Of a DNA stretch of 6,213 nucleotides, positions 1-4,591 are shown one piece after another (the first letter of the stretch is position 1; every line of letters starts with the position of its first letter). Origin of the DNA: an uncultured Sphingomonas sp. GTDB lineage: Bacteria; Pseudomonadota; Alphaproteobacteria; Sphingomonadales; Sphingomonadaceae. The notes under the pieces were generated by a model, which made no database searches, was not told the DNA's origin, and saw only the letters and a program-made list of their open reading frames with translations. The position numbers and the translations under genes are program-made. The stretch is taken from NCBI GenBank assembly GCA_934555855.1, contig CAKTFL010000136.1, positions 1 to 6,213 on the forward strand. The letters are read 5' to 3'.

Positions 1-555
1 CTTGCCGGTGTACTTCACGTACAGCGCGTTCATCCGGTCCTTGATGCGCTGGATTTCCTTGGCCTGGATCTGGATGTCCGACGCCATGCCCTGCGCGCCG
101 CCCGAGGGCTGGTGGATCATGATGCGCGCGTTGGTCAGCGCCACGCGCAGGCCCGGCTCGCCGGCCGCCAGCAGGAAGCTGCCCATCGACGCCGCCTGGC
201 CGATGCACACCGTGCCGACGCGCGGGCGGATATACTGCATCGTGTCATGGATCGCCATGCCCGCCGTGACGACGCCGCCCGGCGAGTTGATGTACATGAA
301 GATGTCCTTCTTCGGGTTCTCGGACTCGAGAAAAAGCAACTGGGCGGTGATGAGGCTGGCCATGCCGTCCTCCACGCCGCCGGTCACGAACACGATGCGC
401 TCGCGCAGCAGGCGGGAAAAGATGTCGAACGAGCGCTCGCCGCGGTTCGACTGCTCGATCACGATCGGCACAAGACCCGCACTGGTAGGCCGGAGACCGA
501 GGCCGGCATTGGCCAGGGGTGCCGCAAAGTCGCCGGTCTCGAACGGATTGTGCAT
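1..555 (-). CDS. clpP: ATP-dependent Clp protease proteolytic subunit ClpP (3' end outside window)
   Basis: ClpP forms the barrel-shaped serine peptidase that degrades proteins unfolded and fed in by ClpX or ClpA in the cytoplasm. The 185 visible residues follow the family closely: [13 protein letters not shown] near 38-50, the INSPGG oxyanion-hole loop near 89-94, the nucleophile Ser123 in GQAASMGS, and catalytic His148 in MIHQPSGG. The Ser-to-His spacing of 25 matches E. coli. The catalytic Asp and the last 20-30 residues lie beyond the left edge. The ATG at 553-555 is the only sensible start, because an in-frame TAA lies at 568-570. The ribosome binding site is weak (AAGAGAG about 8 bases upstream). 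About 25 residues precede the GLVPIVIEQ block that begins mature ClpP in E. coli, where the propeptide is 14 residues. So this propeptide looks about 11 residues longer. clpX would be expected next downstream but cannot be seen. Confidence 0.97.
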   Translation of the reverse strand, partial: MHNPFETGDFAAPLANAGLGLRPTSAGLVPIVIEQSNRGERSFDIFSRLLRERIVFVTGGVEDGMASLITAQLLFLESENPKKDIFMYINSPGGVVTAGMAIHDTMQYIRPRVGTVCIGQAASMGSFLLAAGEPGLRVALTNARIMIHQPSGGAQGMASDIQIQAKEIQRIKDRMNALYVKYTGK

Positions 556-588
556 GGATGAACTCTCTTATGCCCTTTTGAGAAAGCC

Positions 589-617
589 TATGTCGCGTGG
601 CCGTGAGGCGAGTTCAA
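589..617 (-). promoter_or_regulatory. possible clpP promoter
   Basis: On the minus strand TTGAAC (612-617) is followed after 17 bases by GACATA (589-594). The -35 matches the housekeeping consensus well and the -10 poorly. A start near 580 would give a leader of about 25 bases to the clpP ATG. A heat-shock sigma32 type promoter is also conceivable because clpP is often a heat-shock gene, but the -10 region does not clearly show the C-rich sigma32 motif. This is tentative. Confidence 0.3.
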
Positions 618-647
618 CCCCCGGCCGAGCGAGGCGGCACAGGTGGC

Positions 648-665
648 GAAGTTTCCGAAATTTCC
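648..665. repeat. tandem 9-base repeat GAAGTTTCC / GAAATTTCC upstream of clpP
   Basis: Two adjacent 9-base units differ at one base, and the second contains the perfect palindrome GAAATTTC. It lies about 30 bases upstream of the possible clpP -35 box, a fitting place for a regulator site. No known operator is recognised, and chance cannot be excluded. Confidence 0.35.
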
Positions 666-803
666 GGCATAGCGACATGACGAGGATCGCTTCGCCTTTC
701 GGCGGATGAGGAAGAACGGAAGGTGGTGGGCGCACGCAGCATGGTTCCGGTATGGCCTGAAGTCACCCTGTAGGACAGACGTTTCTCTCGCCGCGACGAT
801 GGT

Positions 804-831
804 CGTCACCCCCGACCCGTTCCGGGGTTCG
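804..831. repeat. REP-like dispersed hairpin, degraded copy
   Basis: The plus strand reads CGTCACCCC-CGA, a short loop, then TCC-GGGGTTCG. ACCCC (808-812) pairs with GGGGT (824-828), and GA pairs with TC across one mismatch. It resembles the CGTCACCCCGGACTTGTTCC type of dispersed repeat that I recall from sphingomonad and other alphaproteobacterial intergenic regions. It sits 30-60 bases past the glycosyltransferase stop and could protect or end that transcript. The family assignment is from memory, not from a search. Confidence 0.4.
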
Positions 832-854
832 CCGCCCGGTTCGGATGGCATGAG

Positions 855-873
855 GCCGGGTCAGAAACCCGGC
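855..873 (-). other. perfect 7-bp hairpin across the glycosyltransferase stop codon
   Basis: GCCGGGT (855-861) and ACCCGGC (867-873) are exact complements with a 5-base loop, and the structure includes the TGA stop (861-863). No T-run follows on the minus strand, so it is not a classical intrinsic terminator. It may be a 3' stability structure or part of a Rho-dependent end. Confidence 0.35.
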
Positions 874-1784
874 GCGGGCAGTTGCAGATAGGCGAGCCGC
901 CGCACCTCGCGCCGTCCGTGTACCACCGTGTCGAGGATCAGCCCTGCGAAAAAGGACAGTGCCGCAAGGATCACCAACCCGGTCGCCGCGATCGCGGTGG
1001 GAAAGCGCGGCACCAGGCCGGTCTGCGCGTAGGTGATGACCAGCGGGATCGCGAGCGCGACCGCCAGCAGCGCCAGCAACAGTCCCGCCGCCCCGAAGAA
1101 CAGCACCGGCCGCTCGATCCGGTACAGGGTCGCGATGGTGGTGAGGATGCGCCAGCCGTCGCCATAAGTGGACAGCTTCGACGCCGACCCCTCGGGCCGC
1201 GCGAAATACGGCGTCTCAACTTCTCCCACCGGCATCCGCAGTTCAAGCGCATGGACCGAGATTTCCGTCTCGATCTCGAACCCCGCCGACAGCGCGGGAA
1301 AGCTCTTCACGAAACGGCGCGAGAATACGCGATAGCCTGACAGGATATCGGTGAAGCTGCGGCCGAACAGCCGTGACAGCATCCCGGTCAGCAGCGCATT
1401 GCCGAGACGGTGGCCGCGCCGATAGGCCAGCATTTCCTCGCTGACCCGGCTGCCCACCACCATGTCGAGCCGTTCCGCCAGCAACCGATCCACCATTACC
1501 GGCGCGGACGCGGCGTCGTAGGTAGCGTCGCCATCGGCCATGACATAGATATCGGCGTCGACGTCGGCGAACATGCGCCGGACCACCGCTCCCTTGCCCT
1601 GGATCCGCTCGCGCCGGACGATCGCGCCGGCGCCGGCCGCGACCTCCACCGTCCGGTCGGCGCTGTTGTTGTCGTAGACATAGATCGTCGCGCCCGGCAG
1701 CGCGGCCCGAAACGCGGCAATGGTCTGCGCGACGGCGGTTTCTTCATTGTAGCAGGGCAGCAGGACGGCGACGCTTGGGATCAT
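861..1784 (-). CDS. family 2 glycosyltransferase, polyprenyl-phosphate sugar synthase-like, membrane-anchored
   Basis: A 307-residue GT-A fold transferase that probably moves a sugar from a nucleotide donor to a lipid carrier or glycan at the inner membrane; donor and acceptor are unknown. The N-terminus has the LLPCYNEE motif (8-15), DNNS (38-41) and the metal-binding MADGD (82-86), as in the dolichol-phosphate mannose/glucose synthase-like branch of GT2. GSR (111-113), LSGYR (148-152), GFEIETE (168-174) and the RPEGSASKL segment (196-204) also fit that branch. Two hydrophobic helices near 226-251 and 264-286 anchor the C-terminus, ending in a basic segment (RREVRR). The start is fixed by an excellent AAGGAGGA. 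It lies between tig and clpP on the same strand but past a strong tig terminator, so it probably has its own promoter in 1796-1929, where I see no clear boxes. No other envelope gene is nearby to suggest a pathway. Confidence 0.9.
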   Translation of the reverse strand: MIPSVAVLLPCYNEETAVAQTIAAFRAALPGATIYVYDNNSADRTVEVAAGAGAIVRRERIQGKGAVVRRMFADVDADIYVMADGDATYDAASAPVMVDRLLAERLDMVVGSRVSEEMLAYRRGHRLGNALLTGMLSRLFGRSFTDILSGYRVFSRRFVKSFPALSAGFEIETEISVHALELRMPVGEVETPYFARPEGSASKLSTYGDGWRILTTIATLYRIERPVLFFGAAGLLLALLAVALAIPLVITYAQTGLVPRFPTAIAATGLVILAALSFFAGLILDTVVHGRREVRRLAYLQLPAPGF

Positions 1785-1787
1785 GCG

Positions 1788-1795
1788 TCCTCCTT
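1788..1795 (-). promoter_or_regulatory. Shine-Dalgarno of the glycosyltransferase
   Basis: AAGGAGGA lies 3 bases before the ATG at 1782-1784. It is the strongest ribosome binding site in the window and decides the start codon. Confidence 0.85.
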
Positions 1796-1862
1796 ATGCG
1801 CGCGGCGGGCGGAGTTCGAGCGGCTTTGTGGTTCGGATTTCCCGCCATCGTTGCCGGACCGA

Positions 1863-1902
1863 CAAGAAATGAACAGCCCGTCGGCAGGCTCGGGGCGAAC
1901 GG
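1863..1902 (-). repeat. dispersed alphaproteobacterial intergenic repeat, diverged copy
   Basis: The minus strand carries CCGTTCGCCCCGAGCC followed by TGCCGACGGGCTG and a T-rich TTCATTTCTTG end. This closely resembles a very common sphingomonad intergenic repeat that I recall as GTTCGCCCTGAGCC then TGTCGAAGGGC plus a pyrimidine-rich end, with about three changes in the 25-base core. GCCC and GGGC can pair to form a small stem. It lies between the tig terminator and the glycosyltransferase. Confidence 0.5.
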
Positions 1903-1929
1903 CTTGGGCGATCGCGCCGGCAGTCGACG

Positions 1930-1968
1930 AAAAAAAAGGCGGCTGCCGGATCGTGCCCGGCAACCGCC
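1930..1968 (-). terminator. rho-independent terminator of tig
   Basis: On the minus strand GGCGGTTGCCGG (1957-1968) pairs over 12 positions, one a G-U wobble, with CCGGCAGCCGCC (1938-1949) around a 7-base loop. Eight T follow (1930-1937). It begins 36 bases after the tig stop and is a textbook intrinsic terminator, separating tig from the glycosyltransferase and clpP. Confidence 0.92.
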
Positions 1969-2004
1969 CCTTCCACTATCGCATGTCGCGACGATCGCTC
2001 GGGG

Positions 2005-3732
2005 TCATGCCTCGTCGGGCTTGGCCTTCTTCGCGCGGGCCTTCTTCGCCGGCGCATCCGCGCCTGCCGCAGCTTCCTCGGTCCCGGCCTCGATGGGAGC
2101 CGCCGCTTTCTTGGCACGGGGCTTCTTGGCCGGAGCGGCTTCGCCCGGCTCTACCTCGGCGCCTGCGTTATTGTCCTTGGCGACCGGCTTGGAACCCTTC
2201 TTCGCCTTGGCCGAAGCCTCTTCGGCCGCAACCGACTGGTCGGCCGCCGGAGTGTCGACCTCGGCATTCACCTCGGCAGCGGTCGCCGCCGCATCGGTTG
2301 CGGCGTTGCCGTGGTCGTGCCCATGATCGTGGTCGTGGCCATGATCGTGATCATGGTCATGGTCATGGTCATGATTGTGGATGTGCGTGCCGGTCGCGAA
2401 GCCGTCCTCGCTCTCGATCGCCGCTTCCAGCTCCTCGCGCGTGGTCTCGCGGTCGGTGATCTCCGCCTTGTCGAACAGGAAGTCGACGACCTTGTCCTCA
2501 TAGAGCGGCGCGCGCAGCTGGGCGGCGGCCATCGGCTCCTGCTGGACATACTGGATGAAGCGCTGGCGATCCTCGGGGCCGTACTGCTGCGCGGCCTGCG
2601 CGATCAGGCGGTTCATCTCCTGCTGGCTGACCTCGACGCCATTGGCCTGGCCGATCTCCGACAGCAGCAGGCCCAGGCGGACGCGACGCTCGGCGATCTT
2701 GCGGTAATCGTCGCGCTCGGCCTCCATGTCGGCCATCGCCTTGGCCGGGTCCGCCTCATGGCTCGCCTCATGCTCCAGCTGCGACCAGATCTGGTTGAAC
2801 TCGGCCTCGACCATCGAGGGGGGCACCTCGAAGTCGTGACCCTCGGCCAGCTGGTCGAGCAGCTTGCGCTTCATATGGGTGCGGGTGAGGCCGTTATGCT
2901 CCTGCTCGATCTGCCCCTTCAGCAGGCCGCGGAGCTGTTCCAGGCTCTCAAGACCCAGGTTCTTGGCGAGCTCGTCATCGATCTGGCTTTCACCGGCGGT
3001 CTTCACCGACTTGATCGTGAGGTCGAAGGTGGCGGGCTGGCCAGCCAGTTCCTTGGCCTGGTAATCCTCGGGGAAGGTGACGCTGATCTGCTTCTCCTCG
3101 CCCGCCTTGACCCCGACCAGCTGGTCCTCGAAGCCCGGAATCAGGCGACCCGAGCCGATCTCCACGGCCATGTCGGTGCCGGTGCCGCCCTCGAACGCGA
3201 CGCCGTCCGACGTCTTGCCGACGAAATCGACCGTGACGAGGTCGCCGGTCTCGGCCGCCTTGTCGTCGGCATCGTCCCAGCGCTTCGACTGGTCGGCGAA
3301 CTTCTTGAGCTGCTCGTCGACCGGCTCGTCCGCGACAGGCACCGTCAGGCGCTCCAGCTTCAGATTGTCGATGGCCGGGCTGGGCACCTGGGGCAGCACT
3401 TCAAGCGCGACCTTCACCTCCGCGTCCTTGCCGCGCTCATAGCCGTCGGCGAGCTCGACCGAGGGCTGCATCGCGGGACGCAGGCTGTTCTGGGAGATGA
3501 CATCCTGCACGCCCTGCTGGATCGCGCTGTTGAGCGCATCCTGGGCCAGCGCCTCGCCATGGATCTTGCGGACCAGATTGGCGGGGACCTTGCCGGGGCG
3601 GAAGCCGGGCATCCGCACCTGCGGAGCGACCCGCTTCACCTCGGCATCGACCTTGGCGTCGATGTCGGCTGCGGTGATGGTCAGCGTGTAGGCGCGCTTC
3701 AGCCCCTCGTTCAACGTCTCGACAGTCTGCAT
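2005..3732 (-). CDS. tig: trigger factor with histidine-rich, Lys/Ala-rich C-terminal extension
   Basis: Trigger factor is the ribosome-bound chaperone and prolyl isomerase that meets nascent chains at the exit tunnel. This copy is 575 residues; E. coli has 432. The N-terminal domain (about 1-115) contains the ribosome-docking signature GFRPGKVP (43-50). The FKBP-type isomerase domain spans about 163-243 (GDLVTVDF, IPGFEDQLVG, FPEDY). The helical chaperone domain spans about 250-425. After it comes an unusual tail: HIHNHDHDH and further His-Asp/Gly alternation (450-474, 13 His in 25 residues), then about 100 residues rich in Ala, Lys, Glu and Pro, with two near-identical PAKK(P/A)RAKKA units. 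The ATG at 3730-3732 starts the conserved MQTVETLNEG and has AAAGG (3739-3743) upstream. The frame is open further upstream, but only through the tRNA. It probably shares the tRNA-Leu promoter. The core is certain; the role of the tail is unknown. Confidence 0.97.
   Translation of the reverse strand: MQTVETLNEGLKRAYTLTITAADIDAKVDAEVKRVAPQVRMPGFRPGKVPANLVRKIHGEALAQDALNSAIQQGVQDVISQNSLRPAMQPSVELADGYERGKDAEVKVALEVLPQVPSPAIDNLKLERLTVPVADEPVDEQLKKFADQSKRWDDADDKAAETGDLVTVDFVGKTSDGVAFEGGTGTDMAVEIGSGRLIPGFEDQLVGVKAGEEKQISVTFPEDYQAKELAGQPATFDLTIKSVKTAGESQIDDELAKNLGLESLEQLRGLLKGQIEQEHNGLTRTHMKRKLLDQLAEGHDFEVPPSMVEAEFNQIWSQLEHEASHEADPAKAMADMEAERDDYRKIAERRVRLGLLLSEIGQANGVEVSQQEMNRLIAQAAQQYGPEDRQRFIQYVQQEPMAAAQLRAPLYEDKVVDFLFDKAEITDRETTREELEAAIESEDGFATGTHIHNHDHDHDHDHDHGHDHDHGHDHGNAATDAAATAAEVNAEVDTPAADQSVAAEEASAKAKKGSKPVAKDNNAGAEVEPGEAAPAKKPRAKKAAAPIEAGTEEAAAGADAPAKKARAKKAKPDEA
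2023..2133 (-). repeat. two basic PAKK(P/A)RAKKA units in the trigger factor tail
   Basis: Codons 534-543 (2104-2133) and 561-570 (2023-2052) encode almost the same 10-residue Lys/Arg/Ala/Pro unit, resembling histone H1-like or AlgP-like tails. A looser relative, KAKKGSKPVAK, is at residues 509-519. The segment is likely disordered and strongly positive, which would favour contact with rRNA or other nucleic acid. That is inference from composition. Confidence 0.7.
2311..2385 (-). repeat. histidine-aspartate coding repeat inside tig (6-base period)
   Basis: Twenty-five codons encode His at every second position (residues 450-474), separated by Asp, with a few Gly and one Ile and Asn. At DNA level the plus strand has TCATGG three times in perfect tandem, with a fourth near-copy (2351-2374), so the tract is a microsatellite that could change length by whole His-Asp pairs without shifting frame. 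Elsewhere in the tract CAC and CAT alternate, as expected of an older, diverged expansion. Confidence 0.9.
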
Positions 3733-3769
3733 GATCGGCCTTTGATCTGGAGAAATCTTTTCAGGGCAG

Positions 3770-3788
3770 CCCGCCTGCCTCGGGCGGG
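3770..3788 (-). other. hairpin just 3' of tRNA-Leu, ahead of tig
   Basis: CCCGCC (3770-3775) pairs with GGCGGG (3783-3788) around a 7-base loop, starting two bases after the tRNA CCA end. No T-run follows, so it looks more like a processing or stability stem in a tRNA-tig transcript than a terminator. Confidence 0.45.
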
Positions 3789-3790
3789 AC

Positions 3791-3875
3791 TGGTGCGGGC
3801 GAAGGGACTCGAACCCCCACATCTTACGATACTGGAACCTAAATCCAGCGCGTCTACCAGTTCCGCCACGCCCGC
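3791..3875 (-). tRNA. tRNA-Leu (anticodon UAG), CCA encoded
   Basis: An 85-base class II tRNA. The acceptor strands GCGGGCG and CGCCCGC pair perfectly, followed by discriminator A and an encoded CCA (3791-3793). The D region reads GGCGGAACTGGTAGACGCG, as is usual for leucine tRNAs. The anticodon stem CTGGA/TCCAG encloses loop TTTAGGT, giving anticodon TAG (3839-3841), which reads CUA and other CUN codons. A long variable arm (ATC-GTAA-GAT) and a T-arm with loop TTCGAGT complete it; two T-stem pairs are G-U. It lies 58 bases upstream of tig on the same strand, with no terminator between. Confidence 0.97.
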
Positions 3876-3900
3876 ATGAGAGCCCGCCGTTGGGCGCGCG

Positions 3901-3928
3901 TCTATACCAGTGTGGCGCGCAGGAGCAA
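3901..3928 (-). promoter_or_regulatory. promoter of tRNA-Leu, probably also of tig
   Basis: On the minus strand TTGCTC (3923-3928) is followed after 16 bases by a strong TATAGA (3901-3906). The next bases, CGCGCGCC, form a GC-rich discriminator typical of stable-RNA promoters under stringent control. The start would be about 20 bases before the tRNA. The gap between tRNA and tig is too short for another clear promoter, so tig may depend on this one. Confidence 0.65.
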
Positions 3929-3992
3929 GCGGGCTGCACATCAAGGGCAACCCGCCCGCGTCAGGCGCGTTGTTGTGGGTGAAGGAGACCCC

Positions 3993-4157
3993 ATGATGGC
4001 TACCCAGCCCCCACCCGAAAGCCCCGTTCCCGACTCCCAGCCGGTGCAGCCCGACAGCCCGCCGCCGGAGGTGACGCCGATCGGCCCCGATATCGACCAG
4101 CCCTCGCCCGGCATCTTGCCCGGCGATCCCGGCACAAGCCAGCCGGCGGAGATCTGA
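3993..4157 (+). CDS. small proline-rich hypothetical protein
   Basis: A 54-residue protein with no known domain. It is extremely rich in Pro, with Ser, Asp, Gln and Gly, and has no Lys, Arg, Cys, Trp, Phe, Tyr or His in the body, so it should be disordered and acidic. PPPEVTPIGPDIDQPSPG is its most distinctive stretch and recalls small conserved proteins of sphingomonads, though I cannot confirm this. The start is supported by GAAGGAGA (3981-3988) 4 bases before ATG 3993; a second ATG follows directly at 3996. The frame is open further upstream, but that part overlaps the tRNA promoter and looks non-coding. It is transcribed away from tRNA-Leu and lies 4 bases before the next small gene. There is no signal peptide or membrane segment. 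Function unknown. Confidence 0.7.
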   Translation: MMATQPPPESPVPDSQPVQPDSPPPEVTPIGPDIDQPSPGILPGDPGTSQPAEI

Positions 4158-4161
4158 CGCG

Positions 4162-4359
4162 ATGGCCGGCACCGATCCCAATCAGCCCGATCGCGAGGAC
4201 GATCGTCCCGACATCCAGCAGGTGGTCGAGGCCCGATCGGACGCGGTTGCCCGCGGCGAAGGCGGCTCCGAGCCTGAACCGATGACCGCGACCGGCGATT
4301 TCGACGGCAACAGCGGCACCGGCGGCGAGGTCAAGAACCAGGACCTGACGCAGCAGTAG
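4162..4359 (+). CDS. small acidic hydrophilic hypothetical protein
   Basis: A 65-residue protein, rich in Asp, Glu, Gly, Gln and Thr, with only one aromatic residue (Phe in TGDFDG), so probably disordered and soluble. IQQVVEARSDAVARGEG (about 18-34) may form a short amphipathic helix. I recognise no family. The ATG follows the previous gene's TGA by 4 bases, with GGAGA (4148-4152) inside the end of that gene, so the two are likely translated in a coupled way from one message. A hairpin with a T-run follows at 4393-4438. The good ribosome binding sites, tight pairing and own terminator favour a real gene. Function unknown. Confidence 0.68.
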   Translation: MAGTDPNQPDREDDRPDIQQVVEARSDAVARGEGGSEPEPMTATGDFDGNSGTGGEVKNQDLTQQ

Positions 4360-4392
4360 CTGCCGGCGTTCCCGCCAGGGCGGGGCCGCAGA

Positions 4393-4438
4393 CCTATTCA
4401 CCACCCCGGCGAAGGCCGGCGTGGTGAACAGGCTTTTT
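4393..4438 (+). terminator. hairpin plus T-run after the small gene pair, REP-like core
   Basis: TTCACCAC (4397-4404) pairs with GTGGTGAA (4421-4428), and across a C-C mismatch CCGGC (4406-4410) pairs with GCCGG (4415-4419) around a GAAG loop. CCT (4393-4395) and AGG extend the base. TTTTT follows at 4434-4438. The CACCCCGGCGAAGGCCGG core is the sort found in sphingomonad dispersed repeats, so a repeat may have become the terminator. Confidence 0.65.
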
Positions 4439-4440
4439 GT

Positions 4441-4571
4441 ACCCTAATTCAGGCAGGTTGAGGTAGCGCTCCTTTGGTGCCCCTGTGAAGGCGGGGTCCA
4501 ATCTGAGCCCCCGGCTTCGCGGGAGCACATGGAAGCCGATCCGCACTGCTTCAACCTGCCTGGATCAGGGT
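4441..4571. repeat. 131-base imperfect palindrome, MITE/REPIN-like
   Basis: The outer arms, 4441-4469 and 4543-4571, are inverted copies over 29 bases with five differences, all transitions; ATTCAGGCAGGTTGAGG on the left mirrors ATCCAGGCAGGTTGAAG on the right. Inside, TGCCCCTGTGAAGGCGGGG (4478-4496) mirrors the complement of GCCCCCGGCTTCGCGGGAGCA (4507-4527), so the whole element folds on itself around 4497-4506. The inner part resembles the GCGAAGGCGGG-type repeats common in sphingomonads. There is no reading frame of note and no clear target-site duplication. It sits between convergent units (the small gene pair and the cyclophilin) and may stop transcription from both sides. Confidence 0.75.
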
Positions 4572-4591
4572 CTCGCCAAGCATCCAGCAAA

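Larger units (their letters stand above)
556..860. other. 305-base gene-free region between glycosyltransferase and clpP
   Basis: No convincing gene lies here. The minus-strand reading frame at 588-851 has no recognisable domain and no good ribosome binding site. What it holds is the clpP leader and a possible promoter near 589-617, a tandem 9-base repeat at 648-665, and a REP-like hairpin at 804-831 just downstream of the glycosyltransferase. The size suits an independent, regulated clpP promoter rather than simple read-through from tig. Confidence 0.6.

Noticed and set aside
2..709. 235-codon open frame on the plus strand over clpP
   Set aside because: Antisense shadow of clpP; the minus strand shows an unmistakable ClpP with catalytic Ser and His.
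588..851. 87-codon frame on the minus strand upstream of clpP
   Set aside because: It starts in a REP-like hairpin region, has no ribosome binding site or family resemblance, and overlaps the likely clpP promoter.
2311..2385. Possible CRISPR or structural repeat array
   Set aside because: The period is 6 bases with no spacers and the tract is in frame in tig; it is a coding repeat.
1410..2459. 349-codon open frame on the plus strand
   Set aside because: It spans antisense parts of the glycosyltransferase, a terminator and the tig tail, with Arg/Pro/Ser-rich translation and no ribosome binding site.
2311..3879. 522-codon open frame on the plus strand
   Set aside because: It lies antisense to the certain tig gene and follows its codon pattern; high GC leaves the opposite strand open. 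The translated composition (repeats of Leu, Gly, Asp, His) is typical of a shadow, and there is no domain.
3733..3939. Upstream-extended start of trigger factor
   Set aside because: The frame stays open but would translate through tRNA-Leu; the family N-terminus and ribosome binding site fit ATG 3730-3732.
3876..3992. Upstream-extended start of the proline-rich small protein
   Set aside because: The extension is Arg-rich, unlike the rest, and overlaps the tRNA promoter; GAAGGAGA points to ATG 3993.
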